Positions 1 through 7,761 are shown, numbered from the stretch's first letter. The stretch is DNA of 26,837 bases from an uncultured Bacteriovoracaceae bacterium (GCA_937923325.1 CAKZUQ010000019.1:1-26837); one strand, 5' to 3'. Numbers and translations: made by a program. Notes: generated from the sequence alone by a model not told the origin.

Positions 1-165
1 CATGAGGTTGTAGGATTATTATGGTCTGGAAAATTTCCAAAAAGCCAAAAAGTATCAAAAAGAGGCTTTGAGAAGTTACCTTTAAAGTTTTTATGGAAAG
101 AATTAAACTTTGCATCACCAGCATCAAAAATTAAAGAAAGATTAGAATTGTTTTTTAACAACTAG
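1..165 (+). CDS. C-terminal fragment of an unrecognised protein
   Basis: Frame 1 is open from the first base to a TAG at 163-165, giving 54 residues; the start lies outside the window. The fragment is basic, with aromatic and leucine-rich stretches such as GLLWSGKFPKSQK and a final helix KIKERLELFF. Codon use matches the AT-rich neighbours. I do not recognise the family. It converges on the minus-strand operon ending at 222. The 56 bp between the two stops hold no convincing GC-rich hairpin. An unbroken frame at a window edge is weak evidence, but the composition looks coding. Confidence 0.55.
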   Translation, partial: HEVVGLLWSGKFPKSQKVSKRGFEKLPLKFLWKELNFASPASKIKERLELFFNN

Positions 166-221
166 ATTGATGATCTCAATATAAAAACATCAAGCTAATT
201 GTCTTTTATAAATTCAATTTT

Positions 222-2345
222 TTACGATACAAGAGATAAATCAGGAGTCTTATTGGACAAGAAATTTAACCACTCTTCACTAGCTGGTTTTAAGAACAGT
301 AATTTCTTTTCATCATACTCTTCAAAATATTCATTCATGAAAGTTCTAAATTCACTTTGAATATTTTCTGAATGCTCTTTTAAATTGTCAAAATATGACT
401 CATCTTTATCCTCAACAGTAAAGTTATACATATCCCTAGCTTTACTTCCCTCAGGAGCGAATAAATCTAGTAAGCTATCAGAAAGCTCTTCATCAAGAGT
501 TCCAAGAAGGTCCACTCTCTTTGAGAATTCATATTTTTTTAGAATGTCAGATAAAACTTCTGGTTCCAAATAAGATATTATCGAAAATGGAGCTTTAAAG
601 AGACATACATTTACCCCTTCATTAACAGGTCTAATCTTTAAGAACTCTGAATATAATATCCTCTCTTGGTCTGGTGCCGAAACATAAATAAGCTTCTTTA
701 ACTTTTCAACAAATGGTGATGAAGAAGATGAGTCATGATATTTAGAACAAAGACTTAAAATTTTATCTCTGTTTTCTGAAACAAAATCTGCTGAAAATTT
801 ATTACTGTCACCAATTATAAATCTAACAAGGTCACTATTCATATGGATCATAACTTGACTTAAGAAATTTGCTGTAAAAATATTAAAAAATAATTTTCCA
901 AACTCTTTATTATCCTTAATAAAATTTGAAACTTCTAATGGTGATAATTTCATTACAGAACTAACAAGCTCTTGGTCATCTATCGCACTAGGGACAATTA
1001 AATCACTTACAATTTCTTCATTTACAAATAAAGCTGCTTTGCTCTTATCATACTTATTATTTGAAGTTTCAAGAAGTCCTTTCCAAACTTCTCTTTCTTT
1101 GTCTTGTAGACCATCAAAAAGCTTTAATAGTAGATCATTACTTAAACCATCGGCCAAAAACTTAAGAGCTGATATTTCTTTCTTTTCCGGTGAGCTAATC
1201 CACTTTCTAACTAAAGCTGTCGCAGAAATAAAATTAACTTGTAGATAGTTAATAAATCTTTCCAAAGCTTCACTTTCAGCTGGAGAATCTCCTCCACTTG
1301 ACGATGAGACTTCCATTGGTGAATTTTTATCATCATCCTTTTTACCACCCTCTAACGCCATTTTCTTTTGAGCAAGGTTATTAAGCATTGTTTCAATTTT
1401 TCTAAAGAAAACAAAACATATAACACCTAAAAGAATAGCAAAGAAGATAGCAGCTAAAACATTTGCAAATTTAGCGACAGTTTCAATTTGATCTTTTTCT
1501 ATAATTTTTTGATTAAAAGGTACAAAAGATAGCTTAATTGCTCCTTTCACACCAGAATACGTAATATTTAAGTTTTCCACATACTTTTTAATTTTTGCCT
1601 TATCGCTAGCATCAATACTCTCATCTACTTTTACAAGAATTGTAATTTTGTCCAAATTTTTAAATATATCTAAATTTGAGTTGTATTTCCAAAGCTGCTC
1701 AAAATCACTAATCTTTTTTTCAGACGCTTTTTTTGCAATTTCTAATTTCTCTTTTAGCTCTGCTGTTTTATTTTTAAATTCATTTTCCTTAGATTTTATA
1801 AGTGCTTCGTACTTTTCTTTAGCCTCAGCATTATTACCGACAATTTCTTTAAGAATTGTCTCTCGTCTAAAGTTATCAAAGTCATCAATAAGTGGAGCCT
1901 CTAGTCCTAGCTTTGAAAAAACTATATAGTCTTGAGGTAATTTACTTGGAAGTACATCTGAAGGCTTTATTTTCCCTTTACTCTTATCTTTATCAGCTTG
2001 TTCTTTTTTTTCTTTTGCCTTTTCAGCATTTTTGGCTTCAAGCTCTTTCTTTTTAAGTTCTTCTTGATCAGTATTTTTATCTTTACTAGCTTTACTCTCT
2101 GAATTATTTTGCTCAATATCTGATTTATAGAAATCAGGTGTCTTTGGTTCTATAACCTCAACATTTGTATCTACAGTAAAGCTTTTTCGCTCAACTACTC
2201 CATTAATGCTAGATATTACTTTTTGAGTGATATGTTTTTCAAGTTCAATTTTTTGCCAATGAATACTTGGAATAACATTTGTACGCGCAAAAGCAGTATT
2301 GAATAGTATGCTACAGATTAAAAATAATGAATACAGTTTTTTCAT
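222..2345 (-). CDS. FliF-FliG-like fused membrane protein, putative rotor of a MotAB-linked machine
   Basis: This is a 707-residue protein. Residues 1-20 form a signal-peptide-like helix ending AFA. Residues 33-66 (KVISSINGVVERKSFTVD, NVEV) resemble the start of the FliF periplasmic collar. Residues 75-220 are charged and partly coiled-coil. Residues 232-278 (KITILVKVDE ... LSFVPFN) match the FliF domain before its last membrane helix, and a TM helix follows at 290-314. In the cytoplasm, residues 361-386 (ALVRKWISSPEKKE) resemble the FliF C-terminal helix that binds FliG. Residues 388-425 (ALKFLADGLSNDLLLKLF) resemble the FliG N domain, and 585-640 (LEPEVLSDILKKYEFSKR) resemble the charged FliG C domain. 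FliF RBM1/RBM2 and the FliG EHPQ motif are not seen. An AGGA lies 5 bp before the ATG and overlaps the upstream stop. It is the last gene of the motAB operon. The FliF part is moderately secure, the FliG part less so. Confidence 0.6.
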   Translation of the reverse strand: MKKLYSLFLICSILFNTAFARTNVIPSIHWQKIELEKHITQKVISSINGVVERKSFTVDTNVEVIEPKTPDFYKSDIEQNNSESKASKDKNTDQEELKKKELEAKNAEKAKEKKEQADKDKSKGKIKPSDVLPSKLPQDYIVFSKLGLEAPLIDDFDNFRRETILKEIVGNNAEAKEKYEALIKSKENEFKNKTAELKEKLEIAKKASEKKISDFEQLWKYNSNLDIFKNLDKITILVKVDESIDASDKAKIKKYVENLNITYSGVKGAIKLSFVPFNQKIIEKDQIETVAKFANVLAAIFFAILLGVICFVFFRKIETMLNNLAQKKMALEGGKKDDDKNSPMEVSSSSGGDSPAESEALERFINYLQVNFISATALVRKWISSPEKKEISALKFLADGLSNDLLLKLFDGLQDKEREVWKGLLETSNNKYDKSKAALFVNEEIVSDLIVPSAIDDQELVSSVMKLSPLEVSNFIKDNKEFGKLFFNIFTANFLSQVMIHMNSDLVRFIIGDSNKFSADFVSENRDKILSLCSKYHDSSSSSPFVEKLKKLIYVSAPDQERILYSEFLKIRPVNEGVNVCLFKAPFSIISYLEPEVLSDILKKYEFSKRVDLLGTLDEELSDSLLDLFAPEGSKARDMYNFTVEDKDESYFDNLKEHSENIQSEFRTFMNEYFEEYDEKKLLFLKPASEEWLNFLSNKTPDLSLVS

Positions 2346-2351
2346 AAATTC

Positions 2352-2942
2352 CTATATTGACTTTAATTTAAACTTTTTCTCTAGATAGTTCTTCATTATA
2401 TAAGCATCTCTGTTTTTTGGATTAACACTAAATGCCTTTCTATAATAACTCAACGAATCTTTATATTCTTTCATAAGGTAAAATGTGCTCCCCTTAAGCT
2501 CATGAACAATAGAGAAGTATGGATGCTTATTTGAGACTTGATCCAGTTTTTCAATTGCCTCAGCATAAGACTTACCTCGGATTAATCTTTGGGCATCAAA
2601 TAAATCTGACATAACTCCATCAAAAGATTGAATTAAACTTATTTCTTTAGATACTTCAAGTTTTGCATTCAAGACAACATCATTAGAACCTGAATGTGAA
2701 AAAAGTAGTCGAAATTTTTCAAATCCATCTTTTTGTAACTCAATATTGAATACATTGGATTTTACAAATTGCTTAATAATTTTTCTTATTGGCATTTTAA
2801 ACGGAGTCTTACCTATTTTCATTAGTTGATTTTGACTTGTCATTACATATACTTCAGCACCTTCAGGAGAAGAATTAAGAGTCAGTTCCTCAGCAAATGA
2901 AAGAAAAGAAAACAATATCAAAACTGTAAATAATAATTTCAA
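2352..2942 (-). CDS. Periplasmic PEGA-domain protein with C-terminal TPR
   Basis: This is a 196-residue protein. A signal peptide (MKLLFTVLILFSFLSFAEE) precedes a PEGA-type domain with the typical SSPEGAEVYV and GKTPFK motifs (about residues 20-95). PEGA domains are small beta-sandwiches common in surface and envelope proteins. Residues 105-190 are helical and TPR-like (AEAIEKLDQVSNKHPYF ... YRKAFSVNPKNRDAYI), a scaffold for protein contacts. The start is TTG: it gives the signal peptide its first residue, and a strong GGAGG sits 6 bp upstream inside the end of the preceding gene, whose TGA overlaps it as TTGA. Translation is therefore probably coupled. In this operon it is a natural periplasmic adaptor between the membrane rotor-like protein and the outer-membrane barrels; that role is inferred. 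Confidence 0.8.
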   Translation of the reverse strand: MKLLFTVLILFSFLSFAEELTLNSSPEGAEVYVMTSQNQLMKIGKTPFKMPIRKIIKQFVKSNVFNIELQKDGFEKFRLLFSHSGSNDVVLNAKLEVSKEISLIQSFDGVMSDLFDAQRLIRGKSYAEAIEKLDQVSNKHPYFSIVHELKGSTFYLMKEYKDSLSYYRKAFSVNPKNRDAYIMKNYLEKKFKLKSI

Positions 2943-3562
2943 AAAAGTTCCTCCATATAAATTGTTAGCCCAAGAAGTAATCTCGTAGCAAAAGTTGATG
3001 TTTCAACACCAAAGCCCTTACTTAAAACAAAAGAACCTCTTAGCGCATACTTGTCAGTTATATCATAATACAATCCTCCCTCTCCCTCTAGAGAGAAAAT
3101 AATATCATTTTTTTTACTAAATGCAGTTTTGTACACTAGATATCCTGTAGATAAATTTGCTCCGGCGAAATATTTAAGCTTTGATTTCATCTGTAGGCTT
3201 GATCCCTCTTTTTCATAATTTAAAGTTGAACTTAAAGATTTAAAAAAATAACGAAGTCCAACGCCTACCTGAAAGTATGATGTATCTTCACCTATTAAAG
3301 GTAGAATTGTAGAAATTACATATGATTTATCTACATCATTATACAAATCATATTCTACAGAGGAGATAATTACACTACTGGCCTCAGGATCTGAGTTATC
3401 AATAGATGATGCTGGTGCATTTTGATTTGTTTTTAGCGTGCTTCCTTGGAGTGTAATCGAAGTATTATTAATCCCCATAGAAAAGGATAATTTTTTTCTA
3501 AAAGACTGAGAGAATCCAAGGAGGCTAAAAGAGGTAAATACAATTAATATGGATAGTTTCAT
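2939..3562 (-). CDS. Outer-membrane beta-barrel-like protein
   Basis: This is a 207-residue protein with a signal peptide (KLSILIVFTSFSLLGFSQ). The rest alternates in short amphipathic strands (FQVGVGLRYFF, IIFSLEGEGGLYYDI, ATRLLLGLTIYM) and ends in Phe, the usual C-terminal signature for Bam-dependent outer-membrane proteins. A polar stretch around residues 40-70 could be a surface loop or a periplasmic plug. The size suits an 8-stranded barrel. The ATG lies 1 bp after the upstream stop with no clear ribosome site, suggesting reinitiation. I recognise no specific family. Its place in the motAB operon suggests it is the outer-membrane part of the same assembly. Confidence 0.7.
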   Translation of the reverse strand: MKLSILIVFTSFSLLGFSQSFRKKLSFSMGINNTSITLQGSTLKTNQNAPASSIDNSDPEASSVIISSVEYDLYNDVDKSYVISTILPLIGEDTSYFQVGVGLRYFFKSLSSTLNYEKEGSSLQMKSKLKYFAGANLSTGYLVYKTAFSKKNDIIFSLEGEGGLYYDITDKYALRGSFVLSKGFGVETSTFATRLLLGLTIYMEELF

Positions 3563-3563
3563 T

Positions 3564-4514
3564 CTAACAAGTTAGACCTTCAAATTCATTAGAAATACCG
3601 ATATCTATAAATGTATTTATATTTGTTTTAGATTCTTCTTTAAAAATATCTATTTTATATTTTGAATCTCCATTTTCACATGTTTCAAAATTATAAAATC
3701 TTTGAAACAAACTATCTTCAGAGCTTGAAAAATTAATCTCTTTTAATTTTTCAATGGAACTATCAGTATCAAAATACTTTAATTTAATATTTACACTCTC
3801 TTGAAAAGACTTAATGGATACATTCACAGATGAAACTGAGTCGATTCTCTGAGTGAATAAGTATATTGATTTTAACACTTTTTTGAGATTTTCAACTTCT
3901 TCTAAACCAATATTTACATCAAACTTATCACCATAAGAAAAGTGAACCTTCTGTTTAAAACAAAGATCAGAAGAAAAAAGTTCTACCCAAGCTTCATAAA
4001 AAAGATCGTCATATGAGAAGTTATTTTTCTCATTAACTTCCTTATAAACTTCTTTTATATCAATAATATTAAAATCATTTAATTCATGGATTTTTAAGTA
4101 GTATTTCTCACCAGTTGTCTTAAGTAAGAACTCATTTCTTTTAACATTATGAAATGAATCCATTAAGTTTTTTTGATTATAAATAAGATCTAGACCTTTA
4201 ATATTTGAAGCGTTTCTTTTAAGTTCTCCAGTCTTATGAAATATCATGTAATTAACACCAACAAATTCATATACTTTAGAGTCTAAAGATTCTTTAGACT
4301 CGACACTTGGAATCTGAACGCTACCTTGTCGATCGAAATACTTTCCAATGGCAAGAAAGCTTAAACTCATTGCTAGTCCATAGCCAATATATTCATGAGG
4401 CACAATCATTTCTATCTGATTAACAACAACAGCAAATAAAGATGCTGTAATAATAATAAATGAAAAGAAAAATGATCCTTTAGAGATATTCAGTTTAGTT
4501 AGCAGAAACTTCAT
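3564..4514 (-). CDS. Two-TM protein with PAS-like and degenerate histidine-kinase-like domains
   Basis: From the ATG at 4514 this is a 316-residue protein. That start has an AGGGG-type ribosome site 5 bp upstream; an upstream in-frame start at 4550 would add 12 residues and lie deeper in the preceding gene. Two TM helices (about 16-33 and 43-59) anchor a large cytoplasmic part. Residues 80-158 look PAS-like (VNYMIFHKTGELKRN ... TTGEKYYLKIHEL). Residues 195-300 follow the order of a histidine-kinase ATPase domain: a helix where the N-box should be (LEEVENLKKVLKSIYLF), a strand pair, FDTDSSI where the G1 box DxGxGI should be, then LFQRFYN like an F-box. The N-box Asn and the glycine boxes are missing, and I see no phosphoacceptor His box. 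If the fold assignment is right, this is a pseudokinase. It overlaps the upstream gene by 20 bp. It may sense or gate the motor; that is speculative. Confidence 0.6.
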   Translation of the reverse strand: MKFLLTKLNISKGSFFFSFIIITASLFAVVVNQIEMIVPHEYIGYGLAMSLSFLAIGKYFDRQGSVQIPSVESKESLDSKVYEFVGVNYMIFHKTGELKRNASNIKGLDLIYNQKNLMDSFHNVKRNEFLLKTTGEKYYLKIHELNDFNIIDIKEVYKEVNEKNNFSYDDLFYEAWVELFSSDLCFKQKVHFSYGDKFDVNIGLEEVENLKKVLKSIYLFTQRIDSVSSVNVSIKSFQESVNIKLKYFDTDSSIEKLKEINFSSSEDSLFQRFYNFETCENGDSKYKIDIFKEESKTNINTFIDIGISNEFEGLTC

Positions 4515-4740
4515 TACGCCCCTCTCTTCTAGTATTTCTATTACTAGCATTTTTTCTATTTAATACACTTTGAGAAGATTTTTGTCGTAAAAATGAACTT
4601 CTCCAATCTAATTTGATTGTCTTTGTTGAATCCATCTTCATAAATACTTTTTCAACTTCATCAAATTTTTGAAGTGATTGTGAATCAGGCTTTGATTTTT
4701 TTTTAAAATAACTTTGAATTTTTTCTAGAGTCGCTTTCAT
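4495..4740 (-). CDS. Small basic cytoplasmic protein, unknown
   Basis: From the ATG at 4740 this is an 81-residue protein rich in Lys, Arg, Ser and Asn (MKATLEKIQSYFKKKSK, then an R/N-rich tail), with no signal peptide or TM helix. A TTG at 4779 in the same frame would add 13 residues; it has only a distant AAGGA. Neither start has a well-placed Shine-Dalgarno. A perfect TATAAT ends 6 bp before the ATG, so a leaderless transcript is possible. The last 20 bp overlap the start of the downstream membrane protein, consistent with coupling. The family is not recognised. Its conservation in the operon would need comparison with relatives. Confidence 0.55.
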   Translation of the reverse strand: MKATLEKIQSYFKKKSKPDSQSLQKFDEVEKVFMKMDSTKTIKLDWRSSFLRQKSSQSVLNRKNASNRNTRREGRNEVSAN

Positions 4741-4792
4741 AATAATATTATAGGATGTTTTTAGAAAGCTTTTATACAAGGAAATATATTCC

Positions 4793-6139
4793 TTAAAAGA
4801 TATATCCCGAGTTAATTTGAAAACCTAGTGAGTTATTATTATAAGATCTCGTTCCAACAAATTCAGACACATCTGTAAACATCTTCCCTCCTACAAACAA
4901 CTTCTTCCATACTTTATACATTGTTACCTCTCCAGATAGAGAAAATCCTGTTACTTCTGATGTATACATGGAGGATGTGGCCTCTCCAGCAATAATTCTT
5001 CCAACACCTAGTGAGATAGTGTACGGCCTAATAAAATTTCCATTAAACTTTAGATACATAGTCATTACATAAGATACAACCTCGATATTCTCTAACTGAC
5101 TACCAAGCTCAACTAAATTTACGAAGCTATTACTATTTCTGGATATTTCGAACTGTAGATAAAAATGTTGAAACCATTTATACAAATAAGATAACTTCAA
5201 GTTTAGATTATCTGATATCTCATAATTATTTTCTCCAAAGTTTTTAAGATATTCAATTGAGGCGATAAAACGACTTTTACTCTTATAACTTGCTGCCGTA
5301 TCAAAATCAATAGCAACACCATAGTAATTAAGTGAATTGATTGTAACTAAATTGGGATCAACGAGTGTAGACTTAGTATTAATCACATGAACAAGACTAG
5401 AAAATTTTACATAGTTGTTCAAATCAATATCAAAAGTTTCATTTTCTATGTCTAAAAAGTCTTCAGGTTCCTCTACAGTGTAAGTTTTTTGTTTTTTAAT
5501 TAGATTTTTTTTCCTTTGAAGTTTCTTTTTCTCTCTTTGAATGATTTTATTATTCTCTATTTCTTCATCTACCTTTTTTTTTTCTTCTTTTCTTATTTTT
5601 TTTTCATTTTTTTTTTCATTTTTTTTTTGATTTTTTGCTTTTTCTTGAAGTTTAGGTGATATTTTTTCATCTTTTATTGTATTTATATTTTCTTCACTCT
5701 TCTTCTCTTTTTGAAGTTTTGTATTCAGAGCCTTTTCTTTATTAATAATCATTTTTTCAGATAATAACTTTAAGACTAGTTTTTGGACTTCAAACAAAAG
5801 TTTTTTCTTCTCCACACGAGATTTATCAAATTTGTTAATTTCTCTTCCATTTTCAAGTAATATAGCACTTATAGCATGTCCTTGCTGTAAATCATCATTC
5901 CACTTATAGAAGTCTCCAATTAATTTTATAGAATAAACTTTCTGTTTTTTAGAGAGATTTTTTACTTCAGAAATTAAATATTGATATTTTTTTGATCTAA
6001 GAAGTAACCTATTCACAGTTCTTTTAACTTCAATTACTTCTCGTTTTGATAATTTAGCTATATTTACATCAGACAATCTAATGTAATCATTCCCAATAGC
6101 AGAAGTAGCAATTAATAGAATCAATAAAAAATGAATCAA
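4793..6139 (-). CDS. Lysine-rich coiled-coil plus outer-membrane beta-barrel protein
   Basis: This is a 448-residue protein. It has a signal peptide at 1-16 (MIHFLLILLIATSAIG), a small globular periplasmic domain at about 17-125, an extremely Lys/Glu/Asn-rich helical linker at 126-225, and a C-terminal region of alternating strands at about 230-448 (FYLQFEISRNSN, RPYTISLGVGRIIAG, LGFQINSGYIF) ending in Phe, as in outer-membrane barrels. A positively charged linker between a periplasmic domain and a barrel suits contact with peptidoglycan. The start is TTG: no ATG lies near the signal peptide, and GGAG sits 8 bp upstream within the last codons of motB. The linker is encoded by four runs of 9-10 A, which may slip. 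It directly follows motB, so it may couple the stator to the outer membrane (inference). Confidence 0.7.
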   Translation of the reverse strand: MIHFLLILLIATSAIGNDYIRLSDVNIAKLSKREVIEVKRTVNRLLLRSKKYQYLISEVKNLSKKQKVYSIKLIGDFYKWNDDLQQGHAISAILLENGREINKFDKSRVEKKKLLFEVQKLVLKLLSEKMIINKEKALNTKLQKEKKSEENINTIKDEKISPKLQEKAKNQKKNEKKNEKKIRKEEKKKVDEEIENNKIIQREKKKLQRKKNLIKKQKTYTVEEPEDFLDIENETFDIDLNNYVKFSSLVHVINTKSTLVDPNLVTINSLNYYGVAIDFDTAASYKSKSRFIASIEYLKNFGENNYEISDNLNLKLSYLYKWFQHFYLQFEISRNSNSFVNLVELGSQLENIEVVSYVMTMYLKFNGNFIRPYTISLGVGRIIAGEATSSMYTSEVTGFSLSGEVTMYKVWKKLFVGGKMFTDVSEFVGTRSYNNNSLGFQINSGYIF

Positions 6140-6141
6140 GA

Positions 6142-6861
6142 TTAGTTCTCCTGAGAAAAGTAAACACCAAAACCAAGTTTTTCAGTTTTGGGATTCACAA
6201 AGTCTAAAACTTTAATCACAACTCTTCTATTTCCTCTCATATTATTTTCTATAAGTTGTCCAAATTGATCTGTATCCGGAGCAAGTGGCTTACTATCTCC
6301 CATACCAATAGCAATTAGATTGCGAGGATGGAACCCTGCCTGTTCAAAATAAGATATAACATGTGAGGACCTAGCAGAACTTAGTTGCCAGTTAGAGCTC
6401 ATATTTTCATTATACTTAGCATCAAGAGAATCAGTATGACCTTCAACAAGTATTTTATAATTAATACTTTGACCTTTAATTATCTCGATTAACTCTTGAA
6501 GTTCTCTAATGCTTTTTTGTGACAATTCATATTTTCCAGATTCAAATAAAACAGTTCCACTTATCACCATTATTAATTTGCCATCAGAAACAGTAACTTT
6601 GGCCATCTTTTTAATTTCTGGATGCTTAGCAACTTCCTCTTCAATATTTTTTAATTTTAGAAGTGAGCTTTTATATTTATTCTTTCTAAAAGCTTTTGAT
6701 ATAACCTTTGTTTTTTTACTAAAACCAACAGGATCAAAGTTAGCGAAGGCCATCATTAATATAAAGAAGCAGGCTACCAGTGTCATCATATCTGCATATG
6801 ATAACAACCATCCAGAATCATCATCGGTAGTTACTTCTACCTTTCTTCTTCTTTTACTCAT
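6142..6861 (-). CDS. motB: MotB-type stator subunit with OmpA-like peptidoglycan-binding domain
   Basis: From the ATG at 6861, which overlaps the motA stop as ATGA, this is a 239-residue protein; an in-frame TTG 18 bp upstream is less likely. A short basic N-terminus (MSKRRRKVEV) leads into one TM helix (WLLSYADMMTLVACFFILM). The TM helix carries the conserved proton-binding Asp at position 24, in the YAD motif. The OmpA/MotB domain in the C-terminal half shows VEGHTDS, an SSARSSHVISYF helix, GMGDSKP and NMRGNRRVVI, all typical of peptidoglycan binding. With MotA it forms the ion-driven stator that in flagella turns the rotor through FliG. The intact Asp suggests an active proton channel. It sits in a non-flagellar operon, so its rotor partner is probably encoded downstream. 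Confidence 0.93.
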   Translation of the reverse strand: MSKRRRKVEVTTDDDSGWLLSYADMMTLVACFFILMMAFANFDPVGFSKKTKVISKAFRKNKYKSSLLKLKNIEEEVAKHPEIKKMAKVTVSDGKLIMVISGTVLFESGKYELSQKSIRELQELIEIIKGQSINYKILVEGHTDSLDAKYNENMSSNWQLSSARSSHVISYFEQAGFHPRNLIAIGMGDSKPLAPDTDQFGQLIENNMRGNRRVVIKVLDFVNPKTEKLGFGVYFSQEN

Positions 6862-7643
6862 GATACAATCTTTTTCCAATCAACTCTATCTTTAGGCTCT
6901 AAAAATGAATTTAATTTTTCAGCAGTATAAACAACATTAGATTTCTTTAAAATTTGTTTTACTCCTTCAATAATGATGACATTTTGAAAGTCCTTCTCTT
7001 TGGCAGCTTCAATTAGATTCTCTCCAATTGGAATAATAATTAAGTTTGCAAAGGCTACACCATATAAAGTAGTTATTAAGCATACTCCCATTGCAGGACC
7101 AATCATCTTAAGAGCATCTTCTCCACCTAAATTTGCCAATAGGACGATCATCCCAATTGTAGTTCCCATCATTCCAAATGCTGGAGGAAATTTACTAATA
7201 ACTTTTATTTTATTTGCTTCTTCAGTAGCGTATGAATTCATATTTTCCAGACGCTCTTCAAGGATTTCTATAAGTTCTTCATTGCTCAAAAACCCGTCAT
7301 TTAAAATTGTCAGAGCTTCTTTTAAGAAGGGATCTTTCACAGAAGGTAAAAAGCTCTCAATACTCTCTCCTTTATTTATAGCGCTAACTATCTTAATTAT
7401 TTCAGATACTAATTTTGAGTTTTTTCCGCTACTAGAACTAAAAACGTGTTTTAAGAAAATTTTGGCCAAAACCATAAATCTATTTAGCCTAAAGGATATT
7501 GCTGTAGCCGCGAGTGTCCCACCAAGAACAATAAATAAACTGGGATAATCTAAGAACATTGTTAAGTCATCTGAAGATAACATAAGCCCGCCTAAGAGGA
7601 CCCCAATAGACATGCATAAACCAATAATTGAAAAAATATTCAT
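6858..7643 (-). CDS. motA: MotA-type stator subunit
   Basis: This is a 261-residue protein, somewhat shorter than enterobacterial MotA and near the usual length of many MotA/PomA proteins. It has four TM helices at about 3-21, 34-52, 150-170 and 180-202, with a large cytoplasmic loop between the second and third. The conserved segment before and within TM3 (KFPPAFGMMGTTIGMIVLL) contains the Pro/Gly residues of the ion-translocation path, and TM4 has the matching GPAMGVCLITTLYGVAFAN. A good AAAGG lies 7 bp before the ATG. It is the first gene of the eight-gene operon and overlaps motB by 4 bp. Family membership is firm; whether it serves a flagellum or another motor cannot be read from this gene alone. 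Confidence 0.94.
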   Translation of the reverse strand: MNIFSIIGLCMSIGVLLGGLMLSSDDLTMFLDYPSLFIVLGGTLAATAISFRLNRFMVLAKIFLKHVFSSSSGKNSKLVSEIIKIVSAINKGESIESFLPSVKDPFLKEALTILNDGFLSNEELIEILEERLENMNSYATEEANKIKVISKFPPAFGMMGTTIGMIVLLANLGGEDALKMIGPAMGVCLITTLYGVAFANLIIIPIGENLIEAAKEKDFQNVIIIEGVKQILKKSNVVYTAEKLNSFLEPKDRVDWKKIVS

Positions 7644-7713
7644 AATATAACCTTTAAGTTAATTATGAATGAGTTTTGGAGTTTTTCATATCAGAGGAAA
7701 ATTATGCTTTCTA

Positions 7714-7742
7714 CACATAATTCTATAATTAATACTTACCAA
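7714..7742 (-). promoter_or_regulatory. Candidate promoter of the motAB operon
   Basis: The 118 bp between the lipoprotein stop and motA contain TTGGTA and TATGTG 17 bp apart on the minus strand. The -10 match is weak. No sigma-28 or sigma-54 pattern is evident in this gap. The call rests on position and spacing only. Confidence 0.22.
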
Positions 7743-7761
7743 CGATAAATAACATTTTAAC

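Noticed and set aside
3564..4550. Longer start at 4550 for the two-TM kinase-like gene.
   Set aside because: The internal ATG at 4514 has the better-placed ribosome site and puts the TM helix near the N-terminus; the longer form lies deeper inside the preceding gene.
6509..7548. Plus-strand open frames antisense to motA and motB.
   Set aside because: They are shadows of firmly identified stator genes, with no independent coding evidence.
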